Position numbers and translations under genes: made by a program. A model generated the notes under the pieces. That model ran no database searches and was not told the origin of the DNA. It worked only from the letters and a program-made list of their open reading frames with translations. This document shows, piece by piece, positions 43,329 through 51,391 of a stretch of DNA of 64,000 nt (position 1 is the first letter of the stretch; every line of letters starts with the position of its first letter). The DNA is from RYN-230 sp963760405 (lineage in GTDB: Bacteria; Actinomycetota; Actinomycetes; Streptosporangiales; Streptosporangiaceae), in contig CAVXCV010000002.1 of assembly GCA_963760405.1 (NCBI GenBank), positions 186,001 through 250,000 on the forward strand, read 5' to 3'.

Positions 43329-44017
43329 CGCCAGCAGGTCGGCCAGGCCGGGCCAGGCCGGGCTGCCCCTGGGCCAGCGGGCCGGTGCCGTACCCGTCCC
43401 TGGCGAGACGGTCGCGCAGCTGGCGGCGCGCCTCGAACAGCGACTTGTAGATCCCGCTCCGGGTGGAGCCGAATTCCAGGGCCAGCACGTCAGTCGGGGT
43501 GCGGTTGACCAGGGCCGCCTTGAACACGGCGCGCTGCTGGATGCTGAGGCTGTCCTGCACCGCGGCCAGGAGTGACGTCAGCAGCCCGCGCCAGCCCGCC
43601 TCGCCGCCGGGCGGGAGCCCGAGGATGCCGGGCAGCTGGTGTTCCCACGGCTCAGCGACGGCGGGTGCAGCCGGCCCGCCATAGCTGCCGCGCGACCTTG
43701 GCGGACACTTCGGCGACAGCGAACTTGCGGGCCCAGATCGTGAAGGGCACCTGACTGTCCCAGTCCTCGAGATTCGACATGATCGCCGCGAAGGCGCCGG
43801 TGGCCGCCTCCTGGGCCAGCCCGCCCAGGTCCAGCCCGCCCAGGTCCGGCCCGCCCAGGTCCGGCCCGGCCGCTGGCAGCACAGGCTGCCTGCGCTCGAA
43901 TTCGCTCCGGGCCGTCTGCAGCAGCAGCTCATGCAACCGGGCAGTAGCCTCCGCGCGCCGTCCCGCCGCGCCACGGAGCCCGTCCACCCAGGCTTGGCTC
44001 TCGGCCGCCCGCCCCAT
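43249..44017 (-). CDS. Sigma-70 family (ECF-like) RNA polymerase sigma factor, frameshifted
   Basis: The N-terminal half (ATG 44017, GAGG upstream) has a region-2-like block: LLLQTARSEFERRQ, AAIMSNLEDWDSQVPFTIWA and RKFAVAEVSAKVARQLWR. The C-terminal half in another frame has a region-4 HTH: LSIQQRAVFKAALVNRTPTD, VLALEFGSTRSGIYKSLFEA. The frame changes near 43670-43678, and the span is one base over a multiple of three. A Gly/Leu/Asp repeat (PDLGG, 15-bp units at 43819-43867) lies inside region 2. The end is uncertain because the frame runs on into the anti-sigma-like gene. Confidence 0.7.
43819..43867 (-). repeat. 15-bp tandem repeat in the sigma-factor gene
   Basis: Three full copies and a partial copy of AGCCCGCCCAGGTCC-type units encode DLGGP/DLGGL pentapeptides within the sigma region-2 area. 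Confidence 0.7.
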
Positions 44018-44312
44018 TTCTGCCCTCAGGTCCGCGATTTCCGCCCCACCCGCCGGCCAGGCGGGAGGGATAGCCGCACATCTCTACTTATATGATCGCC
44101 GAACTTCCAGCGCGGCGCCGCCTACCTCGTCAGTTCGTGCCCACTGTCCCGGCTGGACATGGGACCGGAGCGGGCGGAGCAGGTCGGCAAGCGCAACGGC
44201 GTGCCCGGCGAGCTGGTGGTCCGTATCCGCCCCCCGCAAGCTTGTCGGCGGCTTCGACATGACCGGCTGAGCCAGCCTCCGGCCAGTCAGGCGCTCACCG
44301 CGTGGCTGCCGG
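44018..44312. other. Intergenic region with an unassigned coding-like fragment
   Basis: Bases of about 44103-44273 read NFQRGAAYLVSSCPLSRLDM, then GPERAEQVGKRNGVPGELVV on plus. After a one-base shift they read KLVGGFDMTG and stop. I do not recognise the family. Codon use looks coding, and it may be the 3' remnant of a lost gene. Confidence 0.3.
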
Positions 44313-44585
44313 TCAGGCGCCTACCCGGGTGGCCCCGGCCAGGATGGCGGCGATCGCCGCGACAGCCTGCTGCGCATCGGGCCCCTCCGCGGACACGGTG
44401 ACATGCTGGCCGGTGGTCGCGCCCAGGCCCATGACGCCCAGCACGCTCTTGGCGTCCGCGCGACTGGCGCCGACGGTGAGCGACACCACCGCGGAGAACC
44501 GGGCGGCTGCCACGGCCAGCGCGCCTGCCGGGCGGGCATGCAGGTCACCGGTGAGGGTGACTGCTTGCTCAAAGCTTGCGGGCAT
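44313..44585 (-). CDS. ptsH: HPr phosphocarrier protein of the dihydroxyacetone PTS
   Basis: A 90-residue HPr. The phosphorylated His is in TGDLHARPAG; downstream DAKSVLGVMGLGATTGQHV replaces the usual Ser46 region with the same KSxLxxMxLG pattern, keeping a Ser in KSVLG. HPr passes phosphate from EI to DhaM here. The start at 44585 follows GAGGAGG; it overlaps the end of dhaM by 17 bases, so the two are coupled. A dedicated HPr inside a dihydroxyacetone cluster fits the missing HPr domain in this DhaM. Confidence 0.9.
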   Translation of the reverse strand: MPASFEQAVTLTGDLHARPAGALAVAAARFSAVVSLTVGASRADAKSVLGVMGLGATTGQHVTVSAEGPDAQQAVAAIAAILAGATRVGA

Positions 44586-44973
44586 GGCGCGCCTCCTCTG
44601 CGGCGGCAAGGACCGCCTGGATGTTCCCGCCGCCTGCGGCGGCCACCGTCGCGGCGACCACGCCTTCGACGAACGGCGCGTCGGCCAGCTCGACCGGGGC
44701 GGGCAGGTCCCCGCCCTCGCTGAGCAGCGCCCGGACGGTGAGAACGGCGCTGCCCAGGTCAGGCAGGATCAGCACGCCGGCCCCGCTATCGGCCAGTTTG
44801 ACCGCCCGCTGCACTTTGGCCGCGCTCGTGCCGAGTTCACCGTCGTCCGTGCCGCCGGCCGGGATAATGGCCACAGTTCCCCCGCTGATCTGGCCGGCCA
44901 GTTCGGCCGCCCCCTCCGCCAGCGCAGCGCTGTGCGAGACGAGGACGATCCCTACTCTGGCGTCGAGGCTCAT
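44569..44973 (-). CDS. dhaM: PTS-dependent dihydroxyacetone kinase phosphotransferase subunit DhaM
   Basis: A 134-residue EIIA-Man-like protein. It opens RVGIVLVSHSAALAEGAAEL with the phospho-His in VSHS, and has ISGGTVAIIPAGGTDDGELG and GVLILPDLGSAVLTV, all typical of DhaM. It takes phosphate from HPr and re-phosphorylates ADP bound to DhaL. The enterobacterial protein is a DhaM-HPr-EI fusion; here the three functions are separate genes. Divergent from the IclR gene, with a candidate IclR operator in the 41-bp gap. Confidence 0.93.
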   Translation of the reverse strand: MSLDARVGIVLVSHSAALAEGAAELAGQISGGTVAIIPAGGTDDGELGTSAAKVQRAVKLADSGAGVLILPDLGSAVLTVRALLSEGGDLPAPVELADAPFVEGVVAATVAAAGGGNIQAVLAAAEEARHARKL

Positions 44974-44989
44974 GGCATATCCTGAATCG

Positions 44990-45008
44990 TGTTCGACATC
45001 GCTGAAAG
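44990..45008. promoter_or_regulatory. IclR operator candidate at dhaM/iclR
   Basis: TGTTCGACATCGCTGAAAG, matching 16 of 19 bases of the perfect inverted repeat at 50056-50074 upstream of the channel-dhaK operon. It overlaps both divergent promoters. Confidence 0.65.
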
Positions 45009-45014
45009 GTAGTC

Positions 45015-45794
45015 ATGATCCAATCGGTGGAGCGCGCAGCCCGGATCCTGGCCGTCCTCGGCTCCGGCACCCCTCGTCTCGGTGTCACCGAGATCGCGGA
45101 ACGGGTCGGCCTGGCCAAGCCGACAGTGCACGGGCTGCTCCGCACGCTGGAAAAGCACGACCTGGTCGCCCAGGACTCCGACACCGGGAAGTACAGCCTC
45201 GGCCCGGCGGTCCTGCTGCTCGGCAACGCCTACCTGGATGGTTCGGAGCTGCGAGCCCGCTCGCTGCTGTGGGCGGAGTCGCTGGCCCAGCGGGCGAACG
45301 AGGCAGTCTGGGTGGCCAGCCTGTCCGGGTCCCGGGTGATCGTGCTGCACCACGTGTTCCGCCCGGACAACACTGTGCAGATCCTCGAAGTGGGCGCGGC
45401 GATCCCGTGGCACGCCTGCGCCGTGGGCCACGCGATCGTGGCGCACCTGCCGGAAGCGCAGCGCGGCGGAGCCATGGCTGGTGACCTGGCCCCGCTGACC
45501 GGCCGGACCAAGACCACGCGGGCCGCGCTCAGCCGGGTGCTCGGCCAGGTCCGCAAGCAGGGCTACGCCGTCGAAGACCAGGAAGCCACCGTGGGCGACG
45601 CGGGCATCGCCGCCCCGATCCTGGGCCGGGAGGGCACCGTGGCCGGCGCGATCGGGGTGGTCGGCGCGGCGGACCGGCTGCTGGCCCCGGACAGCCGGGA
45701 CGAGCTGGTACGCGCGGTCCAGGAGGCCGCCCGGTCCATCTCCCGTGACCTCGGTGCTGCCCGGGGCGGGGCGGTGCTGTCCGCGTTCGGCTGA
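45015..45794 (+). CDS. IclR-family regulator of the dihydroxyacetone/glycerol cluster
   Basis: A 259-residue IclR regulator, similar in layout to the Streptomyces glycerol regulator GylR. The HTH is RLGVTEIAERVGLAKPTVHG, then LLRTLEKHDLVAQD. The C-terminal effector domain has NAYLDGSELRARSLLWAESL, ALSRVLGQVRKQGYAVEDQE and GAIGVVGAADRLL. It lies in the middle of the dha genes. Identical operator-like sequences before its own start/dhaM and before the channel-dhaK operon make it the probable local regulator. The effector is likely dihydroxyacetone, glycerol or a phosphate ester. Confidence 0.92.
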   Translation: MIQSVERAARILAVLGSGTPRLGVTEIAERVGLAKPTVHGLLRTLEKHDLVAQDSDTGKYSLGPAVLLLGNAYLDGSELRARSLLWAESLAQRANEAVWVASLSGSRVIVLHHVFRPDNTVQILEVGAAIPWHACAVGHAIVAHLPEAQRGGAMAGDLAPLTGRTKTTRAALSRVLGQVRKQGYAVEDQEATVGDAGIAAPILGREGTVAGAIGVVGAADRLLAPDSRDELVRAVQEAARSISRDLGAARGGAVLSAFG

Positions 45795-45799
45795 GCCGG

Positions 45800-47519
45800 T
45801 CATGGCGTGACCACCGGGGCCTGCGCCTGGCCCGCTGGCGCCGGGCTGTCCTGGACACGAGTTGGCCTGGCCTGCAGCGCCGCGCCGGCCATGGCCGCGC
45901 AGGCGGAGCTGTCCAGGCCGGTGATCCATTCCGCTAGCTGGGGCAGGCGGGCCGGGCCCACGCTGAGCCGCCGCACACCCAGGCCGATGAGCAGCGGCAG
46001 CACGGCCGGGTCCGCTGCGGCGTCGCCGCAGACGGAAACGCTCACCCCAGCAGCCCCGGCGGCCTGGACCACCTGAGAGATCAGGGCCAGCAGCCGCGGG
46101 TCGGCCGCCAGCGCGGGACGCATCCGGGGGTCGGCCCGGTCCAGGCCGAGCACCTGGCTGGTCAGGTCGTTGGTGCCAATCGAGAAGAAATCGCTCACCG
46201 GCGCGAAGGTGGCGGCGGCGGCCGCGGTGGCGGCGACTTCCACCATCATGCCGAGTTCCGGCACCGGAGTGCCCGGCCTCCGCCGCCGCCTCAGCCACGG
46301 CGCTGGCGACGACGGCCATTTCCTGCTGGGAACGCACCATCGGCACCATGACGCCGAGCTGGGTGTCCCGGCCGCTGCGCAGCACCGCGCGCAGCTGGCC
46401 GGCCAGGGCGCGGGCATGGCCGAGCAGCGCGGCCAGGCCAGCCTCCTGGCCGGCCAGGAACGGCGGGATCTTGTCGCCGGAGAAGTCGAGCAGCCGTACC
46501 ACGGCTGGCCGCCCGGCTAGCAGGCTCAGCACCGGATCCAGCGCCGCCCGGTGCTCGGTCTCGGCCGGCCAGCTGGTGGCGCTGAGAAACGGGATTTCGG
46601 TGCGCAGCAGGCCCACCCCGGCGGCGCCAGCGGCCAGGCCACGCCGGGTCTCGGTGCTGGACGCCACGTTGCACAGCAGGGTGATCTCTTGGCCGTCGGC
46701 GGTCCGCACCAGCCCGGCCGGGTCTGACGCGGCGCTCCGTCCGGCTGGCCGGGCGGCACTGGCCAGGCTGTTGCCCCCGGCTGCGCCGGACCTGGCGCCA
46801 GGCAGCTGGGCCAGATCCCGCGGCGCCGGGTCAACCACAAGACGGCCGCCCACTCCGTCCAGGATGGCCGGGTGCCCCGCCGGGGCGGCGAGCACGGCCG
46901 GGTCCGCGCCCGCCAGCATGGGCACGCCCAGCCCGCGGGCGATGATCGCCGCGTGCGAGCTGGCGCCGCCGGTGACGGACACCGCGCCAGCCAGCCCGGT
47001 GTCGGCCAGCCGGATCAGGTCGGCCGGGTCCACTTCCCGCCGGACCAGGATGAAGTCGCCCGGGGGTGGCGGGGGCGCCTGGTCACCGGCCAGCCTGGCC
47101 AGCACAGCCCGGGCAACCTGGCGCACGTCGTCCGCGCGGGCGGCCAGGTCGGGGTGGGCCAGCGCGGCGATCGCCGCCGCCTGGGCCGCGGCCGACCGCT
47201 CGACCGCCACGGCTGCGTCCGCACCGTCCCTGGTCGCGGCGACCGCCGGGCCTACCAGCGCAGGATCGGCCGCGATCAGCGCCCCGATCATGACGATGTC
47301 GGCTTCGTCGCCGCGACCGCTGGCCCGGAGGTGATCGGCGAGCGTGGAGCGCTCCCGGGCCACCGCGGCAAAGGCCTCGGCCACCGCTTCTGGGGTCATC
47401 GGCCCGGAACCGGCGTGGCTTCCGGCCGGCCCAGGGGCGGGAGGGTCGCCTGGGTAGATGAGCCCGGTGGCCACCCCGTCGGACACCGGCACCCCCTGGT
47501 AGCGGCTGGCCTGGGTCAT
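45800..47519 (-). CDS. ptsI: PTS enzyme I (PEP-protein phosphotransferase) of the dihydroxyacetone system, frameshifted
   Basis: Enzyme I autophosphorylates from PEP and feeds HPr and DhaM. Seen in order: a start GVPVSDGVATGLIY, the helical HPr-binding part, the phospho-His in VTGGASSHAAIIARGLGVPM, the PEP-binding barrel (GVGLLRTEIPFL, VRLLDFSGDKIPPFL, QLGVMVPMVRSQ), then in the second frame ELGMMVEVAATAAA, FFSIGTNDLTSQVLGLDR and the Cys in SVSVCGDAAAD. The frame changes at the C-run 46272-46274; removing one C joins GMMVEV correctly, and the span is one base over. ATG overlaps the dhaL stop. Confidence 0.88.
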
Positions 47520-48148
47520 TGGCTGGCCAGCGCGGCATCGCGGAGGGCGCCGAGGATGAGGGCGGTGGAAGCCGCGCCGGGATCTTCGTGACCGACGCTG
47601 CGCGGCCCGAGATAGCTCGCCCGCCCTTTGAGCGCCTGCATGGAGATGGTGGCCACCGCCCCGGCCTGCGCGGTATCAGCGAGCACGGCGAGGGCGCCCG
47701 CCAGGGACGCCCCCTCCGCGATCGCTTTGCTGAAGGCCCCGGCCGCCGGGGCCAGCGCGTCAACCATCGTCTTGTCGCCCTCCCGGGCCGCGCCGAGCTG
47801 CTGCACGCCGGCCAGGGCCGCTTCGAGCGCGGCGGCCAGGCCGGGCAGGTCCACGTCCTCGGCGTCGCCCAGGGCCTTGCCGGCCCGGCGGAAGGCCACC
47901 CCGTAGAGCGGGCCGGACGCCCCGCCGACCTTGGAGATCAGCGTGGATCCGGTCAGCGCCAGGACGGCCCCCGGCGTGGCCGGGTCGGCCGAGTCCAGCG
48001 CGCTGAGCACCGCGGTGAACCCGCGGGCCAGGTTGATGCCGTGATCGGCGTCACCGATCGCGGCATCCAGCTGGGTCAGATGGTCGCGCTGCTCGTCAAC
48101 GGCCCTGGCAGCGGCGGCGATCCAGGCCCGGAAGACTTCAGCATGCAT
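47516..48148 (-). CDS. dhaL: Dihydroxyacetone kinase ADP-binding subunit DhaL
   Basis: A 210-residue helical-barrel subunit that keeps ADP/ATP bound and transfers phosphate to dihydroxyacetone on DhaK. The Mg-nucleotide motif is LDAAIGDADHGINLARG, then GGASGPLYG, EGDKTMVDAL and KGRASYLGPRSVGHEDPGAA, all canonical. In PTS-type systems the nucleotide is re-phosphorylated in place by DhaM, which is encoded 3 kb away in the same cluster. It begins 32 bases after dhaK and overlaps EI by 4 bases. Confidence 0.95.
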   Translation of the reverse strand: MHAEVFRAWIAAAARAVDEQRDHLTQLDAAIGDADHGINLARGFTAVLSALDSADPATPGAVLALTGSTLISKVGGASGPLYGVAFRRAGKALGDAEDVDLPGLAAALEAALAGVQQLGAAREGDKTMVDALAPAAGAFSKAIAEGASLAGALAVLADTAQAGAVATISMQALKGRASYLGPRSVGHEDPGAASTALILGALRDAALASQ

Positions 48149-48180
48149 GGGTGTCTCCTACGATCTGGGAACCTGTGCCG

Positions 48181-49174
48181 TTAGCGTCCCCAGCGCAGGG
48201 CAGGTGTGTCTACCGGCGCGTCCCACAACCGGGTGAGCGAGTCCGTGAGCCGGCACACCGTTACCGAGAAACCCTGCATCTCCAGGCTGGTGATGTAGTT
48301 CCCGACCAGGTTCCGGGCGATCCGGGCACCGCGGCCGGTCAGATACTGCTGAACCTCGTTGAACAGCAGGTACAGCTCCAGCAGCGGGGTGCCGCCCATG
48401 CCGTTGACCATCACCAGCAGGTCACCGGACAGCGGCATGTCGGCGTGGATGGCGTCGAGCGCGGCGGCGGCGAGCTCCCGGGCCGAGGCCAGCGGGACGC
48501 GGTGGCGGCCCGGCTCGCCGTGGATACCGATGCCCATCTCGATCTCGGAGTCGGCCAGCTCGAACGTGGGCTTGCCCGCCGCGGGCACGATGCACGAGCT
48601 CAGCGCCACGCCGAGGGACCGGGAGCGCTCGTTGACCTCGCGGGCCACGTCGGCCACCTTGTCCAGGCCCGCGCCTTCCTCGGCCAGCGCGCCCGCGATC
48701 TTCTCCACGAACACGGTCGCGCCCACGCCACGGCGCCCCGCGGTGTAGAGGGAGTCCTGCACCGCGACATCATCGTTGGTCACCACCGAGGCGACCTCGA
48801 TGCCCTCGTCCCCGGCCAGTTCCGCGGCCATCTGGAAGTTGAGCACGTCGCCGGTGTAGTTCTTGACGATGTGCAGGACGCCCGTGCCGCCGTTGACGGC
48901 CTTGGTCGCGGCCAGCATCTGGTCCGGGACGGGCGAGGTGAACACTTCGCCGGCGCAGGCGGCGTCGAGCATCCCGTAGCCGACGAACCCGCCGTGCAGC
49001 GGCTCGTGGCCAGCTGCCCCCGCCGGAGACCAGGGCTACCTTGCCGGCCTGCGGGCCGCCCGCCCTGGTGATCACCTTGTTCTCGATGTCCACGGCCAGC
49101 GACGGGTGCGCTGCAGCGACGCCGGCCAGCGCGTCGGTGACCACGGTGTCGGGTGAGTTGATGAGCTTCTTCAT
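48181..49174 (-). CDS. dhaK: Dihydroxyacetone kinase substrate-binding subunit DhaK, frameshifted
   Basis: DhaK binds dihydroxyacetone covalently through a His. The N terminus MKKLINSPDTVVTDALAGVA and KVALVSGGGS lie in one frame; GHEPLHGGFVGYGMLDAAC and the rest lie in another. The substrate His is in GIGIHGEPGRHRV, and other family blocks are HIVKNYTGDVLNFQMAAELA and VTNDDVAVQDS. The shift lies at about 49008-49012, where removing one base gives the invariant SGGGSGHEPLHGG. The span is one base over. The ATG at 49174 (GGAAGG upstream) overlaps the stop of the channel gene. Confidence 0.9.
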
Positions 49175-49969
49175 GACGTGCCTTCCCGGATGACTTCGTT
49201 GCTCGGGGCTGGTTCGGCCGGCGCCAGGCTGGTGAACGAAGCGTCGGCGCGGACCCGGCCAATGCCGGCCCAGGCGAGACCGCCAAGGACGCCGCCGGCC
49301 AGATCCCCGATGAGGTAGGCGGGTACCTGTGACCACAGCACATTCCCGCCAAAAGCCGTCCTGCATGAACACGGCGCCCAGGTAGCGGGCTGGGTTGATG
49401 GCGGCACCGGTCGCCGGGCCCAGGACGATGATGACCGCGAAGACGATGGCGCCGATCGCCATCGGCGCCCAGCCGGGCACCGCCCGGTGGTCGATGACGC
49501 CGAAGATGACGAAGACGAGCATGAACGTGCCGATCGCCTCGATCAGCATGCCCCGGCCGAAGCCCATCGTGGCGGGGTTGTAGGCGGTCACTCCGCCGCC
49601 GGCGGCGACGGTGGCCACCCGGCCCAGGGTGAGGTAGATGGCGGCCGCGCCGGTTATCGCGCCGACCAGCTGGGCGGCCCAGTAGCCGGGTACCTCGCGC
49701 CACGAGAATTTGCCGGACACGGCCAGCGACAGCGTCACCGCCGGGTTGATGTGGCCGCCCGAGATGTGCCCGATCGCGTATACCGCGCCCACAATGACGA
49801 GCATGAACGCGAACGAGATCATCCCGAGCTGGGCCATCGAGAAGGGGACCTTCGTACCGGCCGCGATCACGCCGGTGGCGGCGGCTGAGCCTGCCCCGAT
49901 GAAGACGAGGAAGGCGGTGCCGAGAAACTCAGCTCCAAGCTTCTGCAGGGTGGTGGGTGGTGCTGCCAT
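49171..49969 (-). CDS. MIP-family channel (glycerol facilitator/aquaporin), frameshifted
   Basis: A six-helix channel with both NPA loops: SGGHINPAVTLSLAVSG and GAAINPARYLGAVF. The last helix (VPAYLIGDLAGGVLGGLAWA) lies in a second frame. The break is the A-run at 49351-49354 (TTTT in the gene); one base fewer reads QDGFGGNVLW, and the span is one base over. Heading the dhaK-dhaL-EI operon, it should admit glycerol or dihydroxyacetone, although the selectivity residues do not decide between water and glycerol. Upstream lies a perfect IclR-type operator. Confidence 0.88.
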
Positions 49970-50055
49970 GCGGGTAGCCCACAGCGCGCCGGTACCTGGC
50001 CGGGGGGCCGGGGCTCCTCACCTCCTCTGGCGGTGCGGGCGGCGGTCTCGAAACC
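49970..50055. other. Leader of the channel-dhaKL-EI operon
   Basis: Contains GGTGAGGAG about 40 bases before the ATG and no gene. The promoter is probably next to the operator at 50056-50074. Confidence 0.35.
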
Positions 50056-50074
50056 TGTTCGACATCGCCGAACA
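50056..50074. promoter_or_regulatory. IclR operator candidate upstream of the channel-dhaK operon
   Basis: TGTTCGACATCGCCGAACA, a perfect 6-bp inverted repeat with a 7-base spacer. It shares its core with the site at 44990-45008. A second, smaller repeat GTTTCAGGAAAC follows at about 50077. Confidence 0.7.
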
Positions 50075-50208
50075 ACGTTTCAGGAAACATAAAGCCGGCG
50101 GACGGTCCCGTCAAGAGGCAAATCAGCGGCAGTTACCAGCGGGGTCCGTGGGACTGACTTGCCCGTCCCGGCCGACGCACGGCCCACCCCCGAGCCCACA
50201 CCAACAGT

Positions 50209-50248
50209 GCGGTACATGGTGGGTCACTGGTGACCCACCAGGTACCGC
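50209..50248. terminator. Hairpin terminator downstream of the aldo/keto reductase
   Basis: GCGGTAC and GTACCGC outer arms, a 2-base internal mismatch, then a perfect 10-bp inner stem GGTGGGTCAC with a TG loop. It lies 59 bases after the stop of the minus-strand gene. Related by sequence and exact length to the hairpin at 59077-59116. Confidence 0.7.
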
Positions 50249-50306
50249 GTTAACGGCTGGGGCAGAGCTGGGCCCGGGGCTGGGGCAGGCCCGGGGCTGG
50301 GGCAGG

Positions 50307-51287
50307 TCAGCGCCAGGGGCGGGCGGAGCGGGCGGCCCAGTAGGACTCCGCCGCTTCGGCGAGGTCCAGCGCCGGGAGGTCGCGGACGGTCAGCGCAGCC
50401 AGGTTCTCGGCCAGCTGCCCGCGGGTCACCGCCCCGGACAGCACCACCGAGGCCCACGGCTGGGCCAGCGCGGCGGCCAGGGCTATCGCGTCAGCGGTGA
50501 CCCCCTGGGCGGCGGCCAGCGCGGTCACCGGCCCTGGCGCGGCCGGCCGGGCCAGCCGGCCGTTGGCCACCCCCTCCTTGACCAGGATCGCCCAGCCGGC
50601 CGCGGCCGCTTCGGCCGCGGCCGGGCCGACCGACGGTTCCAGCAGGTTCCAGGTCACCTGCGCCGCGCTGAACAACGGCTGCCCGTCCACAGTGAGTGGC
50701 AGCGCCCGGCGGATCGTGTCGGCCTGCCGCGGCCCGCTGGTGGTCAGCCCGACGAGTACCCCCTCGGCGCGCAGCCGGGCCAGCGCGGCGAGCAGGCCGG
50801 GATCGTCGAACAGGCCGGAGTCCAGGGTGGCCGAGTGCACCTGGTACAGGGCGAGCCAGGGCCCGAGCAGGGCCTGGCTCTGCGCCAGCTGGGCAGTGAA
50901 CATGGCCAGCGAGTGTTCCTTGACCTCGTGCTGGCTGGCGTCCATCCGCCAGTCCCCGGTGTAGCGGTAGCCCCACTTCGACCCGACCACCAGGCCTGGA
51001 TGCTCCCGCTGCGCCAGCCAGCCGCTGAGGAACTCCTCGGCCCGGCCGTAGGAGCGGGCCGCGTCCAGGTAGCGGATCCCCGCCGCGTAGGCCGCGTCCA
51101 GCATCGAGAACGTCTGTGCCCTCAGGCCATCCACGCTCCGGTCCGGCAGGTCCGCGGCCCGGCCGCCGGTGATGTAGGCCGGGCGGCCCAGCGCGGCCAG
51201 GCCCAGCCCGATCCGGGAGACGGCCGGCCCGCCGGGCCCGAGCGGCACCGACGGCATGCCCGCCCGGCTCCCCTGGTCGCTGGCCAT
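50307..51287 (-). CDS. Aldo/keto reductase family protein
   Basis: A 326-residue AKR. It has IGLGLAALGRPAYITGG, the catalytic region IRYLDAARSYGRAEEFLSGW (Asp and Tyr), the Lys in VVGSKWGYRYT and the His in YQVHSATLDSG. It is the less common branch related to pyridoxal and L-galactose dehydrogenases. Start chosen at ATG 51287; ATG 51257 with GGGGAG is an alternative. The longer frame upstream is Pro/Arg-rich shadow. Divergent from the duplicated winged-helix-like gene. Confidence 0.88.
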   Translation of the reverse strand: MASDQGSRAGMPSVPLGPGGPAVSRIGLGLAALGRPAYITGGRAADLPDRSVDGLRAQTFSMLDAAYAAGIRYLDAARSYGRAEEFLSGWLAQREHPGLVVGSKWGYRYTGDWRMDASQHEVKEHSLAMFTAQLAQSQALLGPWLALYQVHSATLDSGLFDDPGLLAALARLRAEGVLVGLTTSGPRQADTIRRALPLTVDGQPLFSAAQVTWNLLEPSVGPAAAEAAAAGWAILVKEGVANGRLARPAAPGPVTALAAAQGVTADAIALAAALAQPWASVVLSGAVTRGQLAENLAALTVRDLPALDLAEAAESYWAARSARPWR

Positions 51288-51391
51288 GGCCGCTACCGTA
51301 CCGCCGGGTCCGTCACCTGGCCGGTACAGGTAGCTCGCCTGTCGGCGGGCTGGGCTAGCATCTGGCCAGCCAGCCAGGGGGGGAGGGCGCA

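Noticed and set aside
44970..47519. An 849-codon minus-strand frame spanning EI and the IclR gene
   Set aside because: Its first 420 codons are EI, but after the frameshift at 46272-46274 it turns into Arg/Gly/Pro-rich shadow opposite the real IclR gene.
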